From contig CAWFTG010000007.1 of the NCBI GenBank assembly GCA_963818695.1, forward strand, positions 248,001 to 312,000: DNA of 64,000 nt. The letters are read 5' to 3'. The notes beneath the pieces are model-generated. The model saw nothing but the letters and a program-made list of their open reading frames with translations. It ran no database searches and was not told the DNA's origin. The position numbers and the translations under genes are program-made. Positions 17,003 to 25,113 of the stretch are shown here, piece after piece. How positions within the stretch are numbered: position 1 is the first letter of the stretch; every line of letters starts with the position of its first letter. This DNA comes from AP-15 sp963818695 (GTDB lineage Bacteria; Pseudomonadota; Alphaproteobacteria; ATCC43930; CGMCC-115725).

Positions 17003-17461
17003 ATGCGCTGTCCGTTTTGCGGAGCCGACGACACCCAGGTCAAGGATTCGCGGCCGACCGATGATCGCGGCGCGATTCGGCGCCGGCGCTTCTGCCCGAA
17101 TTGTGCGGCCCGCTTCACGACCTTCGAGCGCGTGCAGCTGCGCGAATTGACCGTCATAAAAAAGCACGGACAACGCGAGCCCTTCGACCGGGACAAGCTC
17201 GCGCGTTCGATTTACATCGCCCTGCGCAAGCGGCCGGTCGAGCCGGATCGCGTCGAGCGCATCATCAATTCCCTGGTGCGCCAGCTAGAGAGTTCCGGTG
17301 AAACCGATATTCCGAGCGATATGATCGGCGGCCTCGTCATGGAGGCGCTCGCCAGCCTCGACCAAGTCGCCTACATCCGTTTCGCTTCGGTCTACCGCAA
17401 TTTTCGCGAGGCCAAGGATTTCGGGGATTTTGTCGGGCGGATCGCCGCGGATGGGAACTGA
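17003..17461 (+). CDS. nrdR: Transcriptional repressor NrdR
   Basis: 152-residue ribonucleotide reductase regulator. The Zn-ribbon CPFCGADDTQVKDSR with FCPNCAARFTTFE is at residues 3-45, followed by the ATP-cone (VIKKHGQREPFDRDKL onward, about 49-140). It senses ATP/dATP and binds NrdR boxes upstream of nrd genes; none was looked for beyond this window. The RBS GGAGGAG sits in the 14-base spacer after glyA. The stop overlaps the ribD start region. Confidence 0.97.
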   Translation: MRCPFCGADDTQVKDSRPTDDRGAIRRRRFCPNCAARFTTFERVQLRELTVIKKHGQREPFDRDKLARSIYIALRKRPVEPDRVERIINSLVRQLESSGETDIPSDMIGGLVMEALASLDQVAYIRFASVYRNFREAKDFGDFVGRIAADGN

Positions 17462-18596
17462 GCTGCCGGCGGACGCAGCGGAATTTTCGAGCGATGGACG
17501 TTTCGATCTGCGCTGGATGCGCGTCGCACTGGCCTTGGCTCGGCGCGGGCTCGGCACGGCCTGGCCGAACCCGGCAGTCGGCTGCGTCATTGTCGACCGG
17601 GGTCGCGTTGTAGGGCGCGGGTGGACGCAGCCGGGCGGACGGCCGCATAGCGAGACCGAGGCGCTCGGCCGGGCGGGTGGAGCTGCTATCGGCGCTACCG
17701 CCTATGTCAGTCTCGAACCTTGTTGCCATTGGGGCCGCACCCCGCCCTGCACCGATGCGCTGATCGCCGCCGGGATAAGGCGCGTCGTCGTCGCGCTGGA
17801 GGATCCCGATCCGCGCGTTGCCGGCGATGGCGTGCGACGGTTGCGCGCCGCGGGACTGCACGTCGAGACGGGTTTCTGTGCTTCGGAAGCTGAAGAAATC
17901 AACGCGGGTTTCTTCTGCCGGCTCCGCAATGGCCGGCCGCTGGTCACACTGAAGCTCGCCACCTCACTCGACGGTCGTATCGCGACCAGGCGCGGCGAGA
18001 GCCAGTGGATCAGCGGTCCGCCAGCACGGGAGCGCGCACACGCGTTGCGGGCGGCCCACGACGCAATCATGGTCGGCACGGGAACGGCGCTGGCCGACGA
18101 TCCCCAGCTGACCTGTCGGCTGCCGGGCCTGGCAAACCGTTCGCCGGTGCGCGTCGTCGTCGATCGGCATTTGCGCATCCCGCCGACGATGCGCCTCATT
18201 TCCGACGCCCGAGCGGTTCCGACTTGGGTCCTGACCTTGCCTTCGGCGGATCCCGAACGGCGGCGAGCTTTCCGGTCCGCCGGAGCGACGGTGATCGACA
18301 CCGATCCCGGTCCCGACGGCAACGGCAGCCTCGCAGCCGCCCTCGCGGCGCTCGGCGAGCGCGGCATCACCCGGCTGCTCGTCGAAGGTGGCGGGCGTCT
18401 GGCAGCCGCCTTCGCGCGCGCTGGTCTGATAGATCGCCTGGTTTGGGTGCACGCACCGATGCTGATTGGCGGCGACGGTTTTCCGGCAATCGCCGAATTC
18501 GGCCTCGAAGTTCTCGCGGAGGCGCCGAATTTCGAGCGCCTATCGACGGAAACGGTCGGCGATGATGTTCTGACCGTGTTCCGCGTTCGCGAGTAG
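17451..18596 (+). CDS. ribD: Bifunctional diaminohydroxyphosphoribosylaminopyrimidine deaminase / 5-amino-6-uracil reductase
   Basis: Riboflavin biosynthesis enzyme of about 381 residues. The deaminase domain (residues 15-150) has the zinc motif GRPHSETEAL and PCCHWGRTPPC. The reductase domain (155-375) begins RPLVTLKLATSLDGRIA, has the GESQWISG motif and ends with a family-typical LLVEGGGRLAAAF. Start ATG 17451 overlaps nrdR by 11 bases; a TTG at 17430 in the same frame is an alternative. The other rib genes are not within the window. Confidence 0.95.
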   Translation: MGTELPADAAEFSSDGRFDLRWMRVALALARRGLGTAWPNPAVGCVIVDRGRVVGRGWTQPGGRPHSETEALGRAGGAAIGATAYVSLEPCCHWGRTPPCTDALIAAGIRRVVVALEDPDPRVAGDGVRRLRAAGLHVETGFCASEAEEINAGFFCRLRNGRPLVTLKLATSLDGRIATRRGESQWISGPPARERAHALRAAHDAIMVGTGTALADDPQLTCRLPGLANRSPVRVVVDRHLRIPPTMRLISDARAVPTWVLTLPSADPERRRAFRSAGATVIDTDPGPDGNGSLAAALAALGERGITRLLVEGGGRLAAAFARAGLIDRLVWVHAPMLIGGDGFPAIAEFGLEVLAEAPNFERLSTETVGDDVLTVFRVRE

Positions 18597-18599
18597 GCT

Positions 18600-19520
18600 C
18601 TATTCGCGGCGACGCACCACAATGATCGGGTATAGGTACCAAAGCCCGATGAGAAACACGAATGCCAACCCGCCGGTGAATGACCCGATGGCGAAAGACC
18701 CTGAGATTTCAACGATTACGACATAAACATCGCCGGCCAGCCCCAAACCAAGCGGCAGCGTCGCGCCCGTCACGAGCGCGCTGCCGACCCGGTACATGTC
18801 TTCGGTATCCTCGCCGGCATAGACGATCCTGTGATAGGGCGCCGGCGCCATCAGCATCATGACGGCAAGCGCGACCAGAAAGAGGCTCGCCGCGTGCACG
18901 ACAATGGAGGATTTCGGTAGCTGCTCGAAGGCTCGCGTAAGCACGATCGCAAGCTGAAAGCCGAACAGAGCCTGGGCGCCGGGCAGCACGACGCGCGCTT
19001 CCGTGAGCAACTGTTCGATCTTGACCTGCAGCGGCGTGTCAGCCCGCTGGTCGCGCTGGCCTCGCGTGATCATGCGTTCCCTCTCCCCGGCAAACCTCTT
19101 TCGCAGCTGTGGCAACCCATACCAGAGAGCAAACGCGACACCGGCTCCCGCCATGCCCGCTGCTATCGCGACGGCGCGATTATCAAAAATCGCCTCTATG
19201 CCGACGAAGAGACCGAGACCCAGCGCCAGCGCGAAGGGCAGCAGCGCCAGATCGGCGACGGCCGTCGCAAAGCGGTGCAGCCGGCCGCTGTCCTGGCCTC
19301 CCTCGACAATGCGGTGATAGGGACCGGGGGCGATCAGCAAACCGATGGCGCAGACGAGGAGCGCCAGCGCCACCCCGTCGGCGTAACGCGCGAATTCCGG
19401 GAGCTCGTCGAACCTTGCGCTGAACACCCCGCGAAACCCGAACCCGAGCAGAATCTGCGCCCCGAGAATCAGTATCCGGGTTTCCTCGAGCGCGAGCTTC
19501 ACCTTTTCCGACAGCTTCAT
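18600..19520 (-). CDS. Integral membrane protein with two tandem DUF6328-type repeats
   Basis: 306 residues made of two homologous halves. Residues 1-140 and 163-306 each have the order EExRILxxGAQxLxGF, F(D/E)xLP, a hydrophobic pair, then APxPYHRIV and GxDxxRxxRxA/S and two more helices, giving about eight membrane segments in all. The unit resembles the roughly 150-residue DUF6328 family, which normally occurs once per protein. The linker (KRFAGERERMITRGQRDQR) is basic. Start ATG 19520. Function unknown. It is convergent with ribD, 3 bases apart. Confidence 0.7.
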   Translation of the reverse strand: MKLSEKVKLALEETRILILGAQILLGFGFRGVFSARFDELPEFARYADGVALALLVCAIGLLIAPGPYHRIVEGGQDSGRLHRFATAVADLALLPFALALGLGLFVGIEAIFDNRAVAIAAGMAGAGVAFALWYGLPQLRKRFAGERERMITRGQRDQRADTPLQVKIEQLLTEARVVLPGAQALFGFQLAIVLTRAFEQLPKSSIVVHAASLFLVALAVMMLMAPAPYHRIVYAGEDTEDMYRVGSALVTGATLPLGLGLAGDVYVVIVEISGSFAIGSFTGGLAFVFLIGLWYLYPIIVVRRRE

Positions 19521-19639
19521 AGCGTTTCAACACCGGAACGGCGCGAAGAGAGGGCAGACCGGAAAAAATGTTGTTCCCGGCGGAGGCGAACGATTTACCG
19601 CAGGCCTGCATCGATGGAACGGAGCTACCGCTGTCTTCT

Positions 19640-20103
19640 ATTCGTGAGGCGGCCGCAGCCATTCGCGGGCGCTGCCCTCTAATAATGATCGCCGGCATCG
19701 CCACAGTGGCGGCCCGCGCGCCCTTCGACGCCTTGGGGTGCTTTTACGCTGACCCAGAACCCATACGCCCTCGGTGTCGATCCAAGTGCTGGACGGGATC
19801 GGCGCCGGGATTTTCGGCGCGCTGTTCTTTATCGTCATCGCCGATCTGACGCGCGGAGCGGGGCGATATATAACTTGGCACGAGACACCGGATCGGCATT
19901 CTGGGGTTAGGCGCCGCCCTCAGCATTCAATGGCCGGGTGCATTGTCGACAAGGCCGGATTCTCGGCCGCATTTCTGTTTTTGGCTGGCTGTGCGCTTGC
20001 CGCCTTCCTGCTGCGGTGGATCGCAATGCCGGAGACCGGTGCCCCCAACGCGGCGCCCTTGGCGGAGCGGAAGCATCCGAAGGCGCCGGCGCCCGCCGGC
20101 TGA
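19640..20103 (+). pseudogene. MFS transporter relic (C-terminal part, several frameshifts)
   Basis: The region reads as the C-terminal third of a major facilitator protein only if the frame is changed several times: GRCPLIMIAGIATVAAR, then TLTQNPYAL, then QVLDGIGAGIFGALFFIVIADL and TRGAGRY, and later CIVDKAGFSAAFLFLAGCALAAFLL and WIAMPETG. The N-terminal two thirds are absent. Unlike the single +1 insertions elsewhere in the window, this one has lost its 5' end and carries multiple lesions, so it is true decay. It lies directly upstream of the anion transporter and may once have been its neighbour. Confidence 0.75.
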
Positions 20104-20107
20104 AACT

Positions 20108-21346
20108 ATGGCACGGTTCTTCAGCCTCCTACCCGAGGCTGCCGCCATTGCCATCTTTGCGATGACCTACCTGGTGGTGGCCATCGGGCGGCTGCCCGGT
20201 TTCCGGCTCGACCGGGCCGGCGCTGCACTGGTCGGAGCAAGCCTGATGGTGGCGGCCGGCGCTCTGCCGCTCGAGGAAGCGCCAAAAGCGATCGACTTCG
20301 ATACGATCATCCTGCTGTTGGGCGTCATGATTGTCGTCGCCAATCTGCGGATTTCGGGGTTCTTCCGTCTCGTCAGTGGCTGGGTCGTCGCCCGTGCCCG
20401 GTATCCGATCGTGCTGCTCGCCTCGATCGTCCTGGTCTCGGGTGTCTTTTCCGCCTTTCTGGTGAACGACACGGTTTGCCTGGTCTTGACCCCGCTGGTC
20501 CTCGACCTCGTAACCCGTTTGCGGCGCAACCCCGTCCCTTACCTGGTGGCTATCGCGATGGCGTCGAATATCGGCAGCACGGCGACGATCACCGGCAACC
20601 CGCAAAATATGATTATCGGCAGTCTGTCTCATATCCCCTACGGCACCTTCGCCGCCGCGCTCTCGCCGATTGCCGGGATCGGGCTGGTGCTGACCGTGGG
20701 GCTGATCGCACTTGTTTATCGCTCCGAATTTAGGACGCCTCAGCGGCTCCGCGGCGAGTCCCGGCCGGCGCATGCCGATTGGCCGATCATCGTCAAGTCG
20801 GTGGCAGTCTCGCTCGCGATGATCGCGGGTTTCTTTGCGGGCATTCCGCCGGCCGAAGTCGCGATCGTCGCCGGCGCTGTCCTGCTGCTCACCAGGCGCA
20901 TAAAATCCGAAAAGGTCTATGCCGAGATCGACTGGACTTTGCTGCTGATGTTCGCCGGTCTGTTCATCATCGTTGCCGGGCTTGAACACAGCGTGCTTTC
21001 GCCGCAGGTCATCGGCGCTGTCGGCCAACTGCACCTGGAGCGCATTCCGCTGCTGAGCGCGATTACCGCCATTCTCTCAAACATCGTCAGCAACGTCCCG
21101 GCGGTGCTCGTGCTGAAGCCGTTCATTGCGCAGTTGCAATCCCAGCAGCAGGCTTGGCTCGCCGTCGCAATGGCATCGACCCTCGCCGGCAACTTTACCC
21201 TGGTTGGCTCGGTCGCCAATCTGATCGTGATACAGCGGGCACGGGAGCAAAACATTGAAATCGGGTTCGGGGAATACTTCAAGGTCGGCGCGCCGCTTAC
21301 GGTGCTGACCATCGGCATCGGGGTGCTCTGGCTCGAATTTGGGTGA
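20108..21346 (+). CDS. SLC13/ArsB-like (CitMHS) anion transporter
   Basis: Membrane carrier of 412 residues with 10-12 predicted helices, belonging to the ion transporter superfamily that includes ArsB, NhaD and citrate carriers. Visible signatures are FSAFLVNDTVCLVLTPL (residues 115-131), IAMASNIGSTATITGNPQN with the NxGSxATxxGNPQN motif, and a second inverted-repeat counterpart ILSNIVSNVPAVLVLKP, then ASTLAGNFTLVGSVANL. The substrate cannot be told from sequence; dicarboxylate, arsenite or Na+/H+ exchange are all possible. It starts at ATG 20108, 4 bases after the MFS relic. Confidence 0.85.
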   Translation: MARFFSLLPEAAAIAIFAMTYLVVAIGRLPGFRLDRAGAALVGASLMVAAGALPLEEAPKAIDFDTIILLLGVMIVVANLRISGFFRLVSGWVVARARYPIVLLASIVLVSGVFSAFLVNDTVCLVLTPLVLDLVTRLRRNPVPYLVAIAMASNIGSTATITGNPQNMIIGSLSHIPYGTFAAALSPIAGIGLVLTVGLIALVYRSEFRTPQRLRGESRPAHADWPIIVKSVAVSLAMIAGFFAGIPPAEVAIVAGAVLLLTRRIKSEKVYAEIDWTLLLMFAGLFIIVAGLEHSVLSPQVIGAVGQLHLERIPLLSAITAILSNIVSNVPAVLVLKPFIAQLQSQQQAWLAVAMASTLAGNFTLVGSVANLIVIQRAREQNIEIGFGEYFKVGAPLTVLTIGIGVLWLEFG

Positions 21347-21362
21347 GAATAAAGCTATGGCG

Positions 21363-22208
21363 TCATGACCCGTTGCAGCGAGAGTGCAGTCCGCGCCAGG
21401 CGCGCGCCGCGGTTGCGATGACGGCGAGCGAAGCTGAACTGCCGTCAGCCTCGCCTTTTTCGAAATCGCCCTCGATGACCGCCATCTGGTTGGTTACATG
21501 GGCGAAGCACAGGACCGGCTTGCCGCGCGCTTTCGCGAACGCGTAGAGCCCGGCTGCCTCCATTTCGACGGCGAGAATGTTGCGCGTGCGGCAGCGCTCG
21601 ATGGCGGCGGCGGTCTCGCGGAACGGCGCATCGGTGGTCCAGCTGGCGCCCCGGTGCATCGGCTGGCGTGCGGCCGCAAACGCCCTCATTGCGGTTTGGA
21701 CCAGCCCATCGTCGGCCACGGCGAACTCCGCGGGCGGCAAGTAATGGTAACTTGTGCCCTCGTCGCGCAGCGCGCGGTCGATCAGGATGAAATAGGGCGG
21801 CGACCCCTGCTCGACGATCTGGCCGGCCGAGGTGATGCTGATCAGCAGCCGGCAGCCCGAGGCAAACAGCTGTTCTGCCAGCAATACGGCAAAAGAGGCG
21901 CCTACGGCGCAGCCGATGATGCCGAAATGCTCGCCCCCGTGCTCGAATTCGTAGAGTTCGGTGTGATAACACGCCCAGCTGGGCGAGCGGCGGCTCCGTC
22001 CGCTGTTGGCGAGCGCTCGGACGATATCGCCGTCCGGGTCGAGTAGACAGATCTCCGGTGTTGCCGCGCCCGGCAGGCCTTTCTGCCGCCGCGCCTCCCG
22101 CAGCAGATTTTCCGGCTCGAAAACCGATGGCGCGGCAAAATCCTTCCCGGCCAGGATCGGCGGTGGTTTCATCACGACGGCGTCGTCCCCGTTAAAAGCA
22201 GTGCTCAA
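21363..22208 (-). CDS. Nucleoside phosphorylase-like protein (PNP/UDP family)
   Basis: 281 residues of the PNP_UDP_1 family, as in uridine phosphorylase. The features are GCAVGASFAVLLAEQLFASG, the glycine-rich ISITSAGQIV segment, the TTDAPFRET substrate loop and the VEMEAAGLYAFAKARG motif, whose Glu-Met-Glu contacts the ribose. It would split a nucleoside with phosphate in the cytoplasm. It is convergent with the anion transporter and divergent from the quinone reductase. The base specificity is unknown. Confidence 0.8.
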   Translation of the reverse strand: MSTAFNGDDAVVMKPPPILAGKDFAAPSVFEPENLLREARRQKGLPGAATPEICLLDPDGDIVRALANSGRSRRSPSWACYHTELYEFEHGGEHFGIIGCAVGASFAVLLAEQLFASGCRLLISITSAGQIVEQGSPPYFILIDRALRDEGTSYHYLPPAEFAVADDGLVQTAMRAFAAARQPMHRGASWTTDAPFRETAAAIERCRTRNILAVEMEAAGLYAFAKARGKPVLCFAHVTNQMAVIEGDFEKGEADGSSASLAVIATAARAWRGLHSRCNGS

Positions 22209-22356
22209 CGATCATTCGGTGACTTGTAACAGATCGGGTGTCAGCCGAGTGTCGTTGCAAGTGCGGATCGAGGCACGGTCGCGGGTCCACAAAGCAGTTG
22301 AGGGATTGGCGAGTATCGATCAATTATCGTGAGAAGCGGCTGAACGGAAACCGGCG

Positions 22357-23323
22357 ATGGGCATGCTCGTGAACGGCATCTGGCACGACGAAGATCCGCC
22401 GACGGTGGCTGGGGACGGCAGTTTTGTGCGGCTCGAATCAGGGTTCCGAGATCGCGTGACCCGTGATGGGGCGTCCGGGTTCAAGGCGGAGGCGGGGCGC
22501 TACTACCTGGTCACCGCGCCATCCTGCCCGTGGGCGCACCGCACCGTGCTGATGCGTAAGCTGAAGGGCCTCGAGGACGCGATCCCGATCTTGCAGTCGG
22601 ACCTTCCCAAGGGGCAGGGCTGGGCCTATTCACGCGGCTTCGATGATCTCCGGCCGGTCGACGGCGCCTTCCACGTCCATCAGGTTTACAGCGCTGCCCG
22701 CCCGGATTTCACCGGCCGCGCCACTGTCCCGGTATTGTGGGACCGCGAGACGCGCACGATCGTCAATAACGAATTCTTCCGAGATCATTCGCATGCTGAA
22801 CTCTGAATTCGATGAATTCGGCAATAGCGCGCTCGACCTCTATCCCGCGGCGCTGCGCAGTGCGATCGACGAGACCAATGCTTTTGTTTACGATGCGATC
22901 AACAACGGGGTCTATCGCTGCGGGTTCGCCAGAACCCAAGAGGCTTACGAACAAAGTTTTCGCAAACTGTTCGCGGCGCTCGAACGCCTCGAGCAGCGCC
23001 TCAGCCGTCAGCGCTACCTAGTGGGCGGCCGTTTCACCGAGGCGGATCTGAGGCTGTTCCCAACCTTGGTGCGCTTCGACGCAGTCTATTACAGCCATTT
23101 CAAATGCAATCTGCAGCGGATCACCGATTATCACAACCTCTCGAATTACACTCGCGACATTTATCAGATGCCGGGGGTTGCCGAGACCGTCGATATTCCG
23201 CGCATCAAGCTCGGCTATTACGGCGGCATGCGCAACCTCAACCCCAGCGGCATCATCCCGCTCGGCCCGGAACTGGATTTTTCCGCACCGCACGACCGTG
23301 CGCGATTAGCCGAGGCGGCCTGA
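22357..23323 (+). CDS. Glutathionyl-hydroquinone reductase (Xi-class GST), frameshifted in this sequence
   Basis: Reduces glutathionyl-(chloro)hydroquinones to hydroquinone and glutathione disulfide. The thioredoxin-fold part has the catalytic CPWAHR motif (residues 53-58) and TVPVLWDRETRTIVNNE. One extra T at 22770-22772 then breaks the frame at NNE-SSEIIRML. The C-terminal helical domain follows: LVGGRFTEADLRLFPTLVRFD and the family-specific IKLGYYGGMRNLNPSGIIPLG. The repaired length of 321 is normal. The insertion turns GAATC into GAATTC. The methyltransferase gene follows 8 bases later. Confidence 0.93.
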
Positions 23324-23331
23324 ACGGTGCA

Positions 23332-24087
23332 ATGGAGGCGTACCAATACCCGCAATACTACGAAATCGCCTTAGCCCCGAACGATCCCGGGCGCGAGGTC
23401 GATTTCTTCGAAGCCGCAATCGACAGGTTCTCGAAAGTCAAAGTTAACCGGGTTTTCGAACTCGGCGCAGGCACCGCGCCTCATCTGGAGGAATGGCACA
23501 AGCGGGGCTACGCTTATTGCGGGCTCGATCTGAGCCCGGCAATGGTTGAATTTGGCCGCGATAAGGCGCGGCGCTTGGGGTTTGAGGAGGACGCATTCAT
23601 CCTCGGGGACATGCGAGACCTCGATCGCGGTCTCGGGCCCTTCGACCTCGCCTATGTTCTGCTCGGCTCGCTCTACGTCCGATCCAACGGCGAGTTCCTC
23701 GATCACCTCGAGCGCATGGCCGCCGTGCTCGCGCCGGGCGGGCTGTATTTGTTGGACAGCTTTGTCTGGTTTCGGATTTTCCACGACTACAAACGCAGCT
23801 GGACCCGCCGCAAAGGCGGTGTGACGGTACGTACCCGCTACCGCGCCAAACTCACCGATCCGGTGGCGCAAACCTACGACGAGTGTCTGACTTTCAATGT
23901 CGATGACCATGGCAAGGCCGAGGTAATCAACGGCCGGGTTCCTGCCAAGGTATTTTTCCCACAGGAATTTTTAGCCCTTGTAGAGCTGAGCGGGCGGTTC
24001 GAATTCCTCGGCTGGTACAATGATTTCAGCTTCGCCGCAGAGCTGAAGCCCGAGGGACGGCACCTAGCTATTCTGCGGAAGCGCTGA
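23332..24087 (+). CDS. Class I SAM-dependent methyltransferase
   Basis: 251 residues from ATG 23332. The SAM-binding motif I is VFELGAGTAPHL (residues 39-50), the acidic motif II residue is in YCGLDLSPAMVEFG, and APGGLYLLDSF is motif III. The C-terminal half is a beta-rich cap (RTRYRAKLTDPVAQTYDECL). It lies close behind the quinone reductase gene, suggesting cotranscription. The substrate is unknown; methylation of a quinol or phenol would fit the neighbour, but that is speculation. Confidence 0.8.
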   Translation: MEAYQYPQYYEIALAPNDPGREVDFFEAAIDRFSKVKVNRVFELGAGTAPHLEEWHKRGYAYCGLDLSPAMVEFGRDKARRLGFEEDAFILGDMRDLDRGLGPFDLAYVLLGSLYVRSNGEFLDHLERMAAVLAPGGLYLLDSFVWFRIFHDYKRSWTRRKGGVTVRTRYRAKLTDPVAQTYDECLTFNVDDHGKAEVINGRVPAKVFFPQEFLALVELSGRFEFLGWYNDFSFAAELKPEGRHLAILRKR

Positions 24088-24637
24088 CAGCTACAAGCCG
24101 CTCGACCGTTTCGGGTTCTTCTTCGATGCCGAGCGCGTCGTTGAATTTGTTGAAGAAGCCGCAGAGCGTGATGCGCAAGGTCAGCTCGACCAGCTGTGCC
24201 TCGCTGAAGTACTCGTTCAGCCTTGCGAAGAGCGTGGCGGGGATCCGGCTGGGCCGCTCCCAGGCGGCGATCGCGTATTCGACGACAAGCTTGTCCCTCT
24301 CGTCGAATTCCGGGTGGTCGCGGTAATCGAGCACCCGTTCGACGCCGGCGGGCGAGACACCCTCGACAACGAGGAACGGCGTGTGGTGCGCCACGCAATA
24401 ATCACACTCGTTGAGCTTCGAAACGGTGACGATTGCCAGTTCGAGGATCCGCTTCGGCAATGTCGCGGCCTCGCGGAGTTCGAGCAGCATCGTCATCAGG
24501 TGGCGCAGCGCCGCCGGAACATGAGCGAACACCGCGGCTTGATTGCGGAATGGGCCATACTCCCCGGCGAACCGCTCGTAGATCGCAGCGAGATCGGGCG
24601 GCAGCTCGCTGGAGGGGATATTGCGCACCCGCGCCAT
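24068..24637 (-). CDS. Carboxymuconolactone decarboxylase family protein (AhpD-like)
   Basis: 189 residues, all helical, with the CMD/AhpD redox motif ECDYCVAHH (CxxC plus His), typical of peroxidase-linked or decarboxylase members. The N-terminus MARVRNIPSSELPPDL is the usual lead-in. Its 3' end overlaps the methyltransferase gene end by 20 bases on the opposite strand. The chimeric ORF ends only 5 bases upstream. It may act as an alkylhydroperoxidase or in ring degradation; sequence cannot decide. Confidence 0.85.
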   Translation of the reverse strand: MARVRNIPSSELPPDLAAIYERFAGEYGPFRNQAAVFAHVPAALRHLMTMLLELREAATLPKRILELAIVTVSKLNECDYCVAHHTPFLVVEGVSPAGVERVLDYRDHPEFDERDKLVVEYAIAAWERPSRIPATLFARLNEYFSEAQLVELTLRITLCGFFNKFNDALGIEEEPETVERLVAVSASAE

Positions 24638-24642
24638 GGTCG

Positions 24643-25062
24643 TCAGAGCCCCGTAAACAGGCGCTGTGCATCGGCTTGCGTCATTGCCGCCAATGCGTCG
24701 AATCGACCGGTCGCCCGCAGCTCATCGGCGACCTGCCGCGCTATCGACATCGCCATCAGCGCCAATTGGCTCGCGGTGCTGGCGCAGGCGACGCCGAGCG
24801 CTTCGAGTTCGGCAACGCTCGGCGATCCGGCGCGCACATTGATGTTGATCGGCGCGCCGAGCGCCTTCACCAGCCGCCCGATCGTCGCAGGAAGATAAGC
24901 CCGGCCACGCTCGTGCACCGCCGAGTGGATGCCGTCGCCGCCGATCTCGGTAAGCTCGGGCGCCTGCTCATAGACGTCGACCTCGAACCCGGCCTGGCGC
25001 AGCGCCACGGCGGCCGTGAGGCCGCCAATGCCGCCACCGATCACCGCGATGCGCAGCGTCAT
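24643..25062 (-). CDS. Chimeric ORF: FAD-monooxygenase N-terminus joined to isocitrate lyase/PEP mutase-like C-terminus
   Basis: A 139-codon ORF made of unrelated parts. Residues 1-41 are an FAD-binding Rossmann start (IAVIGGGIGGLTAAVALRQ, then VYEQAPELTEIG). Residues 42-53 (GDGIHSAVHERG) match a later monooxygenase segment normally about 250 residues downstream. Residues 55-139 match the C-terminal end of isocitrate lyase/PEP mutase enzymes: TIGRLVKALGAPINI, GSPSVAELEALGVA and the closing MTQADAQRLF. Neither activity can be complete. It looks like the product of internal deletions that kept the frame, so it is probably a relic. Confidence 0.5.
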   Translation of the reverse strand: MTLRIAVIGGGIGGLTAAVALRQAGFEVDVYEQAPELTEIGGDGIHSAVHERGRAYLPATIGRLVKALGAPININVRAGSPSVAELEALGVACASTASQLALMAMSIARQVADELRATGRFDALAAMTQADAQRLFTGL

Positions 25063-25108
25063 CCGTCATTCCCGCGAAAGCGGGAATTTAGCGGGGGTGA
25101 CGGATGAC
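25059..25108. repeat. REP-like palindrome
   Basis: Outer arms GTCATCCGTCA (25059-25069) and TGACGGATGAC (25098-25108) are perfect complements. Inside, ATTCCCGC-GAAA-GCGGGAAT forms an 8-bp hairpin (25068-25087). It covers the start codon of the chimeric ORF and ends just before the MetE-like stop. The core is related to the other palindromes at 30564, 34946 and 42018. Confidence 0.75.
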
Positions 25109-25113
25109 ACATG

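Noticed and set aside
23371..23910. 179-codon minus-strand frame over the methyltransferase gene
   Set aside because: It is antisense to clear SAM-binding motifs and has no domain of its own.
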